This document shows, piece by piece, positions 8,196 through 14,857 of a stretch of DNA of 64,000 nucleotides; position 1 is the first letter of the stretch, and each line of letters starts with the position of its first letter. The position numbers and the translations under genes were made by a program. The stretch is from NCBI RefSeq assembly GCF_042651065.1, contig NZ_JBHSCH010000009.1, forward strand, positions 24,552 through 88,551, written 5' to 3'. A model generated the notes under the pieces. It saw only the letters and a program-made list of their open reading frames with translations, was not told the DNA's origin and did no database searches. The stretch is from Pseudoroseomonas aestuarii. Its GTDB lineage: Bacteria > Pseudomonadota > Alphaproteobacteria > Acetobacterales > Acetobacteraceae.

Positions 8196-9134
8196 TCAGC
8201 GCGTCAGCTTGCGCACGGGCGGCGGCGAGGGCTGCAGCAGCAGCCCGTCCGGGGTCAGCGTCACCCGGGCGTCGCGATAGACCGCCTGGGCCAGTTGCAG
8301 GTTCTCGGTGAAGGCGGCCTTGAAGTGCTTGCGCAGCCGGATGCCGGCGCCGAACTGCGTTGCCAGGGCACCCCAGCTCACCATCTTGTCGCCCTGCAGG
8401 GCATGCAGGCGGTAGGCGAGCCAGCAATAGACATCGAGCGCCATCGAGGAATTGCGGATGTGCCGGATCGCCGCCTCGTCCAGCGGCACCGCGTGCTGGC
8501 GCAGCTGGTGGAAGAAGCTCTCCGACAGGCGGGCCGTCTCGACGAAGAGATCCCCCTGCCCCGCCGCGCTGTTCGTCGGGTCGTCGACGAACATGGCGAT
8601 GTCGACGATGTTCTGGTTGACCAGCACGGTCGCGCCGTTGCGCGTGAAGTGGAAGGACAGGCGGCAGCGGCTGATGCGGTCGGCCTGCTCCCGCACCAGC
8701 TTCGTGGTCTTGCCGCCCACGGACACCCCGAGCCGGCCCAGGAAGTCGCGCAGCGACCGGCCGAGCTGGATGTCCCGCGACCCCGTCCGCAGCGCCTCGG
8801 ATTGCAGGTAGATCAGGATCAGCCGGGCGATGGCGCCGAAAGGCACGCCGACATGGCAAGGCGTGCCGTCCGCCTTCAGCCTGACGCCCGGTTCGACCAG
8901 CAGCGTCATGCTGTCCGTCTCGAGCTTCCAGATCGCGCTGTCATCCTGCGGGCGGCGGTGCGGCAGCGCTGTCTGGCACCATCCGGAATGGATGTAGCCG
9001 GTGCCCATCTCCTCATCAGACGACCAGGACGCCGCTGCCTCCACGATGCGGGGCGCACGCCGGCCGTCCAGCAGGTCACGGGTGGCCTGCCGCCCATAGG
9101 CTTCGATGAGATGATGAACCTTGCCCATGACCAT
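8196..9134 (-). CDS. repA: Plasmid replication initiator, RepA_C (PF04796-like) family
   Basis: A 312-residue protein. Recognisable family landmarks are HSGWCQTALPHRRP near residue 55, VGVPFGAIARLILIYLQSEA, the helix-turn-helix-like SLRDFLGRLGVSVGGKTT, NSSMALDVYCWLAYRLH and the C-terminal ATQFGAG...LTPDGLLLQPSPPPV. These are the features of the iteron-binding plasmid initiator family annotated as plasmid-encoded RepA. It should bind the adjacent iterons and open the origin. The frame is open to a TTG at 9155; ATG at 9134 (or 9128) is the likelier start, though no strong ribosome site is seen, which may keep initiator levels low. It is downstream of parA-parB on the same strand. It is not related to RepC of RepABC plasmids. 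Confidence 0.87.
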   Translation of the reverse strand: MVMGKVHHLIEAYGRQATRDLLDGRRAPRIVEAAASWSSDEEMGTGYIHSGWCQTALPHRRPQDDSAIWKLETDSMTLLVEPGVRLKADGTPCHVGVPFGAIARLILIYLQSEALRTGSRDIQLGRSLRDFLGRLGVSVGGKTTKLVREQADRISRCRLSFHFTRNGATVLVNQNIVDIAMFVDDPTNSAAGQGDLFVETARLSESFFHQLRQHAVPLDEAAIRHIRNSSMALDVYCWLAYRLHALQGDKMVSWGALATQFGAGIRLRKHFKAAFTENLQLAQAVYRDARVTLTPDGLLLQPSPPPVRKLTR

Positions 9135-9183
9135 CCGCTGCGAATTGCCCGGCAAACTGGCGCAATCGGGCGCCGCTGTCGAT

Positions 9184-9487
9184 GTGGACTCTGCCGACCA
9201 TAGCTATTTGGAAGTATTTGATTCTTCTATTTGCTCTGTGCCGTCAGAGTCCACGGGATAACCCGACTAAACCTTTGAATCGCGGTGGCCGCGGGTCGGC
9301 AGAGTCCACGGTATGGTCGGCAGAGTCCACGCTGTGCCCTGTGGAGGGGGGCTGCGACTCCGGATGGTGCTCCTGGCGCCGGAAATCCCTGTTTCCCGCG
9401 GCGTTCCGCGAACCGCCGGTCGGCAGAGTCCACAGTCCTGCAGCGATGGACGAGGGCTGCACCGGAGGACCGGTCGGCAAAGTCCAC
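9184..9487. other. Replication origin candidate with iteron array
   Basis: Copies of GTCGGCAGAGTCCAC lie in direct orientation at 9240-9254 (13 of 15), 9295-9309, 9316-9330, 9419-9433 and 9473-9487 (one change), with an inverted copy at 9184-9198. Start-to-start distances are 55, 21, 103 and 54 bases. Between the inverted copy and the first direct copy is an AT-rich tract (about 9199-9240), a natural melting region. The array fills the whole gap between the parB stop and the repA start, so it probably serves as both the origin and the repA control region. Confidence 0.82.
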
Positions 9488-9493
9488 ACCCCT

Positions 9494-10483
9494 TCAGCGC
9501 GCCTTGCGTCCTTCGCGGCTGGACCGGAAGCCCTGGTAGAGGGCTTCCAGCTGCTCCGCCACATAGGTGCCGAACTCCGGCTCCAGCCGTTCATTGATGG
9601 TCAGGCGCATTCCCTGGGCGCTCTGCTCGATCCGCACCACCGGCTCTCCCCGGGGATTGTGCCAGAAGCGGCCTGCCTCCGGCGCTGCCCCGCCATGGCG
9701 CAGGCTTTCGAAGACGCGCTGGAAGCGGGCATCGCTGCTCAGGGCGCGGAAGCCCGGGCCTGCCACCACCTGCGCCGCCATGTCCTCCGCCTGCGGTTGC
9801 GCGAAGAGGCGCTGCAACTCCAGCCACCGGGGCCGGCCGGTCCGGGGCGCCGGGCCGATCGCCAGGATGACGGCCCGCGGGATGCTCCGCGCCACCTGGA
9901 GGTAGCGCGTCATCTCGGCCGATTGCACGGCCAGGGCGGCGTGCAGGGTGGGGCGGTCGAAGCCATGCGCCTCCAGATGCGCGGCGAACAGGGCGCGCTC
10001 GATGAAGGTCAGGTTGCGCCGCTCGATGTTCTCCTTGCCCTGGGCGACGACCAGCTCGGCATCGCTCAGGGCACGGACCACCGCCTTCAGCCGCACCCCC
10101 AGCCGCCGCACCGCGATCAGCCGCCGGTGGCCATAGGCGATCTGGTAATGCCCTGTCTTGTCCGGGTGGGGGCGCACCAGCACCGGAACCTGCTGCCCGG
10201 ATTCCGCGATGCTCTGCACCAGCGCGCGCAACTCCCCCTCGCTGTCGGCGGCGAGGCGGTCGTTCACGAAGGAGCCCTCCACCAGGGCGGGGTCCAGCTC
10301 CACCACCGTGTCGCCCGCTTCGATGCTGGCCCGCAGCGCCTGCGCCTCCTCCCGCAGGTGGCCGAGGCTGAGGCCCATGGCGCGCACCGCGCCGGAGGGC
10401 ACACGGGCGGTGGTGGGCTGCGCCGCCGCCTCCGCCTCCGGCCCGGCACTCAGCAGGTCGCGCAACGTGTTCTTGCGTTTCAT
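9494..10483 (-). CDS. parB: Plasmid partition protein ParB (RepB of RepABC type)
   Basis: A 329-residue ParB/Spo0J-family protein. It begins MKRKNTLRDLLSAG and has the N-terminal ParB domain near residues 60-150 with LVQSIAESGQQVPVLVRPHP and the hallmark YGHRRLIAVRRLG, followed by GKENIERRNLTFIERALFA and a helix-turn-helix stretch (TLHAALAVQSAEMTRYLQVA). These features are those of RepB proteins of rhizobial RepABC systems, which load on palindromic parS sites. The start overlaps the parA stop by four bases, so expression is coupled to parA. The nearest parS-like sites are at 11778-11819, upstream of parA. Confidence 0.9.
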   Translation of the reverse strand: MKRKNTLRDLLSAGPEAEAAAQPTTARVPSGAVRAMGLSLGHLREEAQALRASIEAGDTVVELDPALVEGSFVNDRLAADSEGELRALVQSIAESGQQVPVLVRPHPDKTGHYQIAYGHRRLIAVRRLGVRLKAVVRALSDAELVVAQGKENIERRNLTFIERALFAAHLEAHGFDRPTLHAALAVQSAEMTRYLQVARSIPRAVILAIGPAPRTGRPRWLELQRLFAQPQAEDMAAQVVAGPGFRALSSDARFQRVFESLRHGGAAPEAGRFWHNPRGEPVVRIEQSAQGMRLTINERLEPEFGTYVAEQLEALYQGFRSSREGRKAR

Positions 10484-11688
10484 CGGCTGGTCCTCCCCCA
10501 GGCCTGCAGCATCAGCTGCCGGATCTCGCCATTCACCGCGTCCAGGGCCTCGGCGGCCCGGTTGTAGGTGTCCCGGCTGAAATTCTGCGGCCCCACCTCG
10601 TAGAGGGTCTGCTTGGTGAGGCCGGCATCGGAGATGGCGGTGGATTTGACCATCGGATTGGTCAGCACCCGCGCGCCGAACAGGCTGCGGAGGAACCCCA
10701 CCACCTGCGTCTGCGGCCCGTCCTGCGGTTCGTACCGGGTGACGAGATAGCGCAGGAAGTCATAGTCGAGATTGCCGCCGGCCTGCCGCACCACCGCGAG
10801 CAGGTCGGCCGTCATCAGCAGGAACTGGCACATGCTGGCGATGTCCAGCATCTGCGGATGCACGGTGATCAGCACGCCCGTGGCGGCGCACAGGGCGGCG
10901 AGGGTGAGGAAGCCGAGCTGCGGCGGGCAATCGATCACCACCACGTCGTAATCCGCCTCCACGCTCGCCAGCGCTTCGGTCAGGCGGGTGAAGAACAGCG
11001 TCTCCCGCGAGCGTTCCGACTGGGCGAGCAGCCGGGGCGTGTCGTGCTCGAACTCATGCAGTTCGAGGTTGGCAGGGACGATGTGCAGCCCGTCGATATA
11101 GGTGGGCCGGATCACCTCGCGCAGCGGGCGCTGCTGCCGGTCGTAGCGCAGCGCCGCGTAGATCGTCTCGTTCTCGCCGATATCCAGCTCGGGCTGGTAG
11201 CCGAACAGGGCGGAGAGGCTGGCCTGCGGGTCGAGGTCCAGCGCCAGCACGCGGTACCCCTGGAAGGCCAGGTACTGGGCCAGATGGACGCTGGTGGTGG
11301 TCTTGCCCGAACCGCCCTTGAAATTGGCCACCGCCAGGACCTGCAGATGGTCTCCTGGCCGGCGGCGCGGCAGGGCCGGCCGCCCCTTGCCGCGCAGCAG
11401 CCCGCGCAGCTCGTTGATCTGTTCCAGCGTGTAGGCGCGCCGGCCGCCGCTGCTCTTGGCCGGGGCCGGGCCTTCCCCCGCAAGGGCCAGCTGCCGCAGA
11501 TAGGAATCGCTGATCTGCAGGAGGGCCGCGGCCTCGCCGCTGCTGAAGCGCCGGAGCGATTTCTGGGCCACGGGCGGGAAGATGCGGTTGCGCAGCAGGG
11601 CCAGCTGTGCACTGAGAGCCTGGGCATCCTGGCTGATCAATGTGTCCATGGCCGCCGGCGCCGGGGCGTTGTCCTCAGGGGAATGCAT
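10480..11688 (-). CDS. parA: Plasmid partition ATPase ParA (RepA of RepABC type)
   Basis: A 402-residue ATPase. After about 130 residues that include a MerR/HTH-like segment (RRFSSGEAAALLQISDSYLR; GRRAYTLEQINELRGLL) comes the deviant Walker A motif NFKGGSGKTTTSVHLA, then LALDLDPQASLSALFG and the Walker B stretch YDVVVIDCPPQLGF. An N-terminal DNA-binding segment plus ParA domain is the RepABC-type RepA architecture, in which the protein also represses its own operon. The ATG at 11688 is preferred over the upstream alternative because GGAGAAAAG precedes it. First gene of parA-parB; repA follows after the iterons. Confidence 0.92.
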   Translation of the reverse strand: MHSPEDNAPAPAAMDTLISQDAQALSAQLALLRNRIFPPVAQKSLRRFSSGEAAALLQISDSYLRQLALAGEGPAPAKSSGGRRAYTLEQINELRGLLRGKGRPALPRRRPGDHLQVLAVANFKGGSGKTTTSVHLAQYLAFQGYRVLALDLDPQASLSALFGYQPELDIGENETIYAALRYDRQQRPLREVIRPTYIDGLHIVPANLELHEFEHDTPRLLAQSERSRETLFFTRLTEALASVEADYDVVVIDCPPQLGFLTLAALCAATGVLITVHPQMLDIASMCQFLLMTADLLAVVRQAGGNLDYDFLRYLVTRYEPQDGPQTQVVGFLRSLFGARVLTNPMVKSTAISDAGLTKQTLYEVGPQNFSRDTYNRAAEALDAVNGEIRQLMLQAWGRTSR

Positions 11689-11727
11689 GACCGACGCTTT
11701 TCTCCGGCAAAGAGGCATTTCAGCGTT

Positions 11728-11733
11728 AGTATA
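11728..11733 (-). promoter_or_regulatory. Probable -10 box of the parAB operon
   Basis: On the minus strand TATACT lies 40 bases upstream of the parA ATG, with TTGCGG 19 bases further upstream as a weak -35. The partition palindromes lie directly upstream, a usual arrangement for autoregulated partition operons. Confidence 0.4.
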
Positions 11734-11777
11734 TCATCGGAATGTCGATCCGCCGCAAAGCCTTTCCCACCTTCCTC

Positions 11778-11819
11778 ATTGACAGCTGTCAACGCGCGTC
11801 ATTGACAGCTGTCAATGAC
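11778..11819. promoter_or_regulatory. Two parS-like palindromes upstream of parA
   Basis: ATTGACAGCTGTCAAC (11778-11793) and ATTGACAGCTGTCAAT (11801-11816) are centred 23 bases apart and share a perfect 14-bp palindromic core. The second extends to a perfect 22-bp palindrome at 11798-11819. They match the known RepABC partition-site consensus GTTNNCNGCNGNNAAC at 15 and 14 of 16 positions. They sit between parA (minus) and the devBCA exporter (plus), so ParB or ParA bound here could also affect the exporter promoter. Confidence 0.78.
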
Positions 11820-11908
11820 CGGGGCGGCCCGGCCGGCTTGCCTGAGGCCTGCCGGGCTGGCGTACGGACCACGGCAGAGTATCTATCGGCCAAGTCGAGA
11901 CGCACCGT

Positions 11909-12934
11909 ATGAAGCGACGCTTCTGGATTGTTCCCGTGGCTGCCAGCCTGGCGGCGGTGCTGGCGGCGCTGGTGGTGTGGCCGGCAGACCCGCCGCCCGC
12001 CCCGGCCACCACGCCAGCGCCCGTGGGCGTGGGAGCGCTGGGCCGTGTCGAGCCGGCCTCGCGCATCCGCCGCCTGGGCGTGCCGGGCGGCATGAGCGTC
12101 ACGCGGCTCGCCCGCCTCCTGGTGGTGGAGGGCGACACCGTGGAAGAAGGCCAGCTTCTGGCCGAACTGGCCGATGCCGAGCAGAAGGCCGCCCAGCTCC
12201 GCCAGGCCGAGGCCGCCCTGGCCGAGGCGGAGCGGCAGATGGCGCTGGTCCAGGCGGCGGGCCGTTCCGAGGAAATCGATGCCCAGCGCGCCCGGCTCGA
12301 AGCCCTGCGGGCGGTGGAAGCCAGCGCCCGTCGGGACGCCCTCCGCGCCGAGCAGCTGGTGCCCAGCGGCGCGGGCGGGCAGGCCGAGGCGGAGCGCCGC
12401 CGTTTCGCGGCAGCCCGGGCCAGCGCCGAGGCGGCCGAGGCGGAAGCCGTGCTCGCGCGCCTGCGCAGCGCCAGGCCGGAAGACGTCGCCGTGGCCGAGG
12501 CCCAGATCTGGGCGGCGCAGGCCCGGCTGCGGGTGGCCCAGGCAGACCTGGCACTGAGCCGCCTCTACGCGCCGATCGCCGGGACGGTGCTCAGCATCCA
12601 CGCCCGGCCGGGCGACCGCATCGGCGAGGACGGGCTGCTGGAGCTGGCCGATCTCCGCCGGATGGAGGTGGTGGCGGATGTCTATGAGACCGATCTGCCG
12701 CGCCTGCGGCTCGGGCAGCCCGCCGAGATCATCGTGCCCGGAGAGGCGCAGCGGCTCTCCGCCCTGCTGACGGAGATCGGCTGGCAGGTGCGCCGCACCG
12801 TCCAGGCCGGAACCGATCCCGTCGCTGCGGTCGACGCCCGCACCGTCTCGGTGCGCCTGAGGCTGGACGAGGCCGGCGCAGCGCTTCTGAGGCGGCGGTC
12901 CAACATGCAGGTCCAGGTGGCGATCCGGCCATGA
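11909..12934 (+). CDS. HlyD/DevB-type periplasmic adaptor of an ABC exporter
   Basis: A 341-residue membrane-fusion protein. One N-terminal anchor helix (residues about 5-25, FWIVPVAASLAAVLAALVVW) is followed by a split lipoyl/biotinyl domain (VGALGRVEPASRI...VVEGDTVEEGQLLAEL), a long Ala/Glu/Arg coiled-coil hairpin (about 95-205), then the closing lipoyl half LYAPIAGTVLSIHARPGDRI and a beta-barrel. This is the DevB pattern of adaptors working with a DevC permease and DevA ATPase. Overlaps the next gene by four bases. Substrate unknown; in cyanobacteria DevBCA exports glycolipids through TolC. Confidence 0.87.
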   Translation: MKRRFWIVPVAASLAAVLAALVVWPADPPPAPATTPAPVGVGALGRVEPASRIRRLGVPGGMSVTRLARLLVVEGDTVEEGQLLAELADAEQKAAQLRQAEAALAEAERQMALVQAAGRSEEIDAQRARLEALRAVEASARRDALRAEQLVPSGAGGQAEAERRRFAAARASAEAAEAEAVLARLRSARPEDVAVAEAQIWAAQARLRVAQADLALSRLYAPIAGTVLSIHARPGDRIGEDGLLELADLRRMEVVADVYETDLPRLRLGQPAEIIVPGEAQRLSALLTEIGWQVRRTVQAGTDPVAAVDARTVSVRLRLDEAGAALLRRRSNMQVQVAIRP

Positions 12935-14109
12935 GCCTCCTGCAGTCGCTCTACCTGCCGTTGCGCCTCTCCTGGCGCCAGCTCCGCGCCGAGCGGGCAC
13001 GCCTGCTGGCGGCCATGGCCGGCGTGATGTTCGCCTGCGTGCTGGTGTTCATGCAGATCGGCTTCCGCGCCGCGCTGTTCGACTCAGCCACCGCCCTGCT
13101 TTCCGCCATGCGGGCCGAGCTTTTCCTGATGAACCCGCTCACCACCGCGAGCTTCCGGCCGGAACCGCTGCCACGCATCCGGGCGCAGCAGGCGCTGGCC
13201 CTGGCTGAAGTGCGGCAATCCGTGCCGGTCTACATGGCGCAGGTGACCTGGCGGAACCCGGAGAGCGGCACGCGGCGGGCCATCCAGCTCGTGGCCTTCG
13301 ACATCGAGAGCGATGCGATGGGCTTCAACGGCCTCGCCGCCCTGGCCGACCGGCTGAAACAGCCCGACGCCGTGGCGTTCGACCGCCGCTCCCGGCCGGA
13401 ATTCGGCGATGTGGGGCGGCTGCTCGCGGCGCAACCGGGCACGCCGCTGCCGGTGCAGATCGGCGGGCGGCAGATGAACGTGATGGGGCTGGTCGATATC
13501 GGCCCCTCCTTCGGCGCGGATGGCAACCTGGTGCTGAGCGAGACGAATTTCCGGCGCCTCCTGCCGAACCGCTCGGTCGCCAATGTCGATCTCGTGGCGC
13601 TGCGCCTGCAGCCGGGCGCCGATCCCGTGGCGACGCAGGCGCGGTTGAAGGCCCTTCTGCCCGAGGATGTCGTGGTGCTGACGCAGCCCGAGCTGGTGGC
13701 CTGGGAGCGCCGCTACTGGGAGGAAGCGACACCGATCGGCTTCATCTTCACCTTCGGCAGCCTGATGGGGCTGATCGTCGGCATGGTCATCGTCTACCAG
13801 ATCCTGTTCAGCGACATTGCCGGCCATCTCCGCGAATACGCCACGCTGAAGGCGATCGGCTACAGCAATGGCTATCTGGCGCGGGTGGTGCTCAGCGCCG
13901 CGCTGCTGCTCGCCGTGCTGGGCTTTGTGCCGGGGGCCGTCGTCTCGGCCGTGCTCTACGACGTGGTCGGCAGCGCCACCTTCCTGCCGCTGGGCATGAG
14001 CTGGTCGCGGGCCGGGCTGGTGTTCGGCCTGATCTTCGGCATGTGCGCCGCCGCCGGCCTGCTGGCCATGCGCAAGCTGCGGGATGCGCAGCCCGCGGAC
14101 ATGTTCTGA
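12931..14109 (+). CDS. DevC-type ABC exporter permease
   Basis: A 392-residue permease of the MacB/FtsX-like class: first helix near residues 28-48 (LLAAMAGVMFACVLVFMQIG), a large periplasmic domain (about 50-265), then three C-terminal helices (GFIFTFGSLMGLIVGMVIVY; VVLSAALLLAVLGFVPGAVV; LVFGLIFGMCAAAGLLAM). The motif HLREYATLKAIGYSNGYL after helix two is typical of DevC proteins. Start overlaps devB, stop overlaps devA (TGATG), so the three proteins are made as one coupled set. Confidence 0.88.
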   Translation: MSLLQSLYLPLRLSWRQLRAERARLLAAMAGVMFACVLVFMQIGFRAALFDSATALLSAMRAELFLMNPLTTASFRPEPLPRIRAQQALALAEVRQSVPVYMAQVTWRNPESGTRRAIQLVAFDIESDAMGFNGLAALADRLKQPDAVAFDRRSRPEFGDVGRLLAAQPGTPLPVQIGGRQMNVMGLVDIGPSFGADGNLVLSETNFRRLLPNRSVANVDLVALRLQPGADPVATQARLKALLPEDVVVLTQPELVAWERRYWEEATPIGFIFTFGSLMGLIVGMVIVYQILFSDIAGHLREYATLKAIGYSNGYLARVVLSAALLLAVLGFVPGAVVSAVLYDVVGSATFLPLGMSWSRAGLVFGLIFGMCAAAGLLAMRKLRDAQPADMF

Positions 14110-14798
14110 TGGCCGACCCCGTGGTGCTGGAGGAGGTCTCCTACGCCTTCGGCGAAGGCGAGCTGCGGCGGGCTGTGCTGCGTGACGTCGCGTTGCGGGT
14201 GATGCCGGGAGAGATCGTGCTGCTGACCGGACCTTCCGGTTCCGGCAAGACGACGCTGCTCACCCTGATCGGCGCGCTGCGGGCCATGCAGGCCGGCCGC
14301 GCAAGGGTCCTGGAGACAGAGCTGGCCGGGGCGGGGGAGGGGCAGCGCCGCGCCCTGCGCCGGCGCATCGGCTTCATCTTCCAGAACCACAATCTGCTCG
14401 GCTTCCTCAACGCCCGGCAGAATGTCGCCATGGCGCTGGAGCTGCAGGCCGGCCTTACCGAGCGCGAGCGCCTCTCCCGGGCCGATGCGATGCTGGCCTC
14501 CGTGGGGCTGGAGGATCACCGGCACAAGCCTCCTTCCCAGCTTTCGGGCGGCCAGCGGCAGCGTGTCGCCATCGCGCGGGCGCTGGTGGGCGATCCGGGG
14601 CTGATCCTGGCCGATGAGCCCACGGCGGCGCTGGACAAGGCCAGCGGCCAGGAGGTGGCCGTCCTGCTGCGGCGCATGGCGCGGCAGCGTCAGGTGCCCA
14701 TCCTGATGGTGACCCATGATCCGCGCATTCTGGATATGGCGGACAGGATCGTGACCATGGAAGATGGGCGGGTCGTGCCCGCCCTGCCGGCGGGGTGA
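14109..14798 (+). CDS. DevA-type ABC exporter ATPase
   Basis: A 229-residue ATPase with Walker A GPSGSGKTTLL near residue 43, a Q-loop (FIFQNHNLLGFLNA), the ABC signature LSGGQRQRVAIARAL, Walker B LILADEPTAALD and the switch His in MVTHDPR. It powers the DevC permease. The ATG at 14109 shares bases with the devC stop. Its stop overlaps a GTG of the following signalling gene's longer reading. Confidence 0.92.
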   Translation: MADPVVLEEVSYAFGEGELRRAVLRDVALRVMPGEIVLLTGPSGSGKTTLLTLIGALRAMQAGRARVLETELAGAGEGQRRALRRRIGFIFQNHNLLGFLNARQNVAMALELQAGLTERERLSRADAMLASVGLEDHRHKPPSQLSGGQRQRVAIARALVGDPGLILADEPTAALDKASGQEVAVLLRRMARQRQVPILMVTHDPRILDMADRIVTMEDGRVVPALPAG

Positions 14799-14857
14799 GA
14801 GTGGCGACGCGGCTGCGTGTCTCCGGGCCGCAGGCGGCCTCTGTCCTGGGAGAAGCC

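Noticed and set aside
8068..8859. N-terminal extension of the AI-2E transporter
   Set aside because: The stretch is antisense to repA, has no family similarity, and an ATG with a good ribosome site lies at 8067.
14795..14857. GTG start for the GAF-PAS-GGDEF-EAL gene overlapping the ATPase stop
   Set aside because: Possible, but the ATG at 14858 has a clear ribosome site and the extra 21 residues look unstructured; kept only as an alternative.
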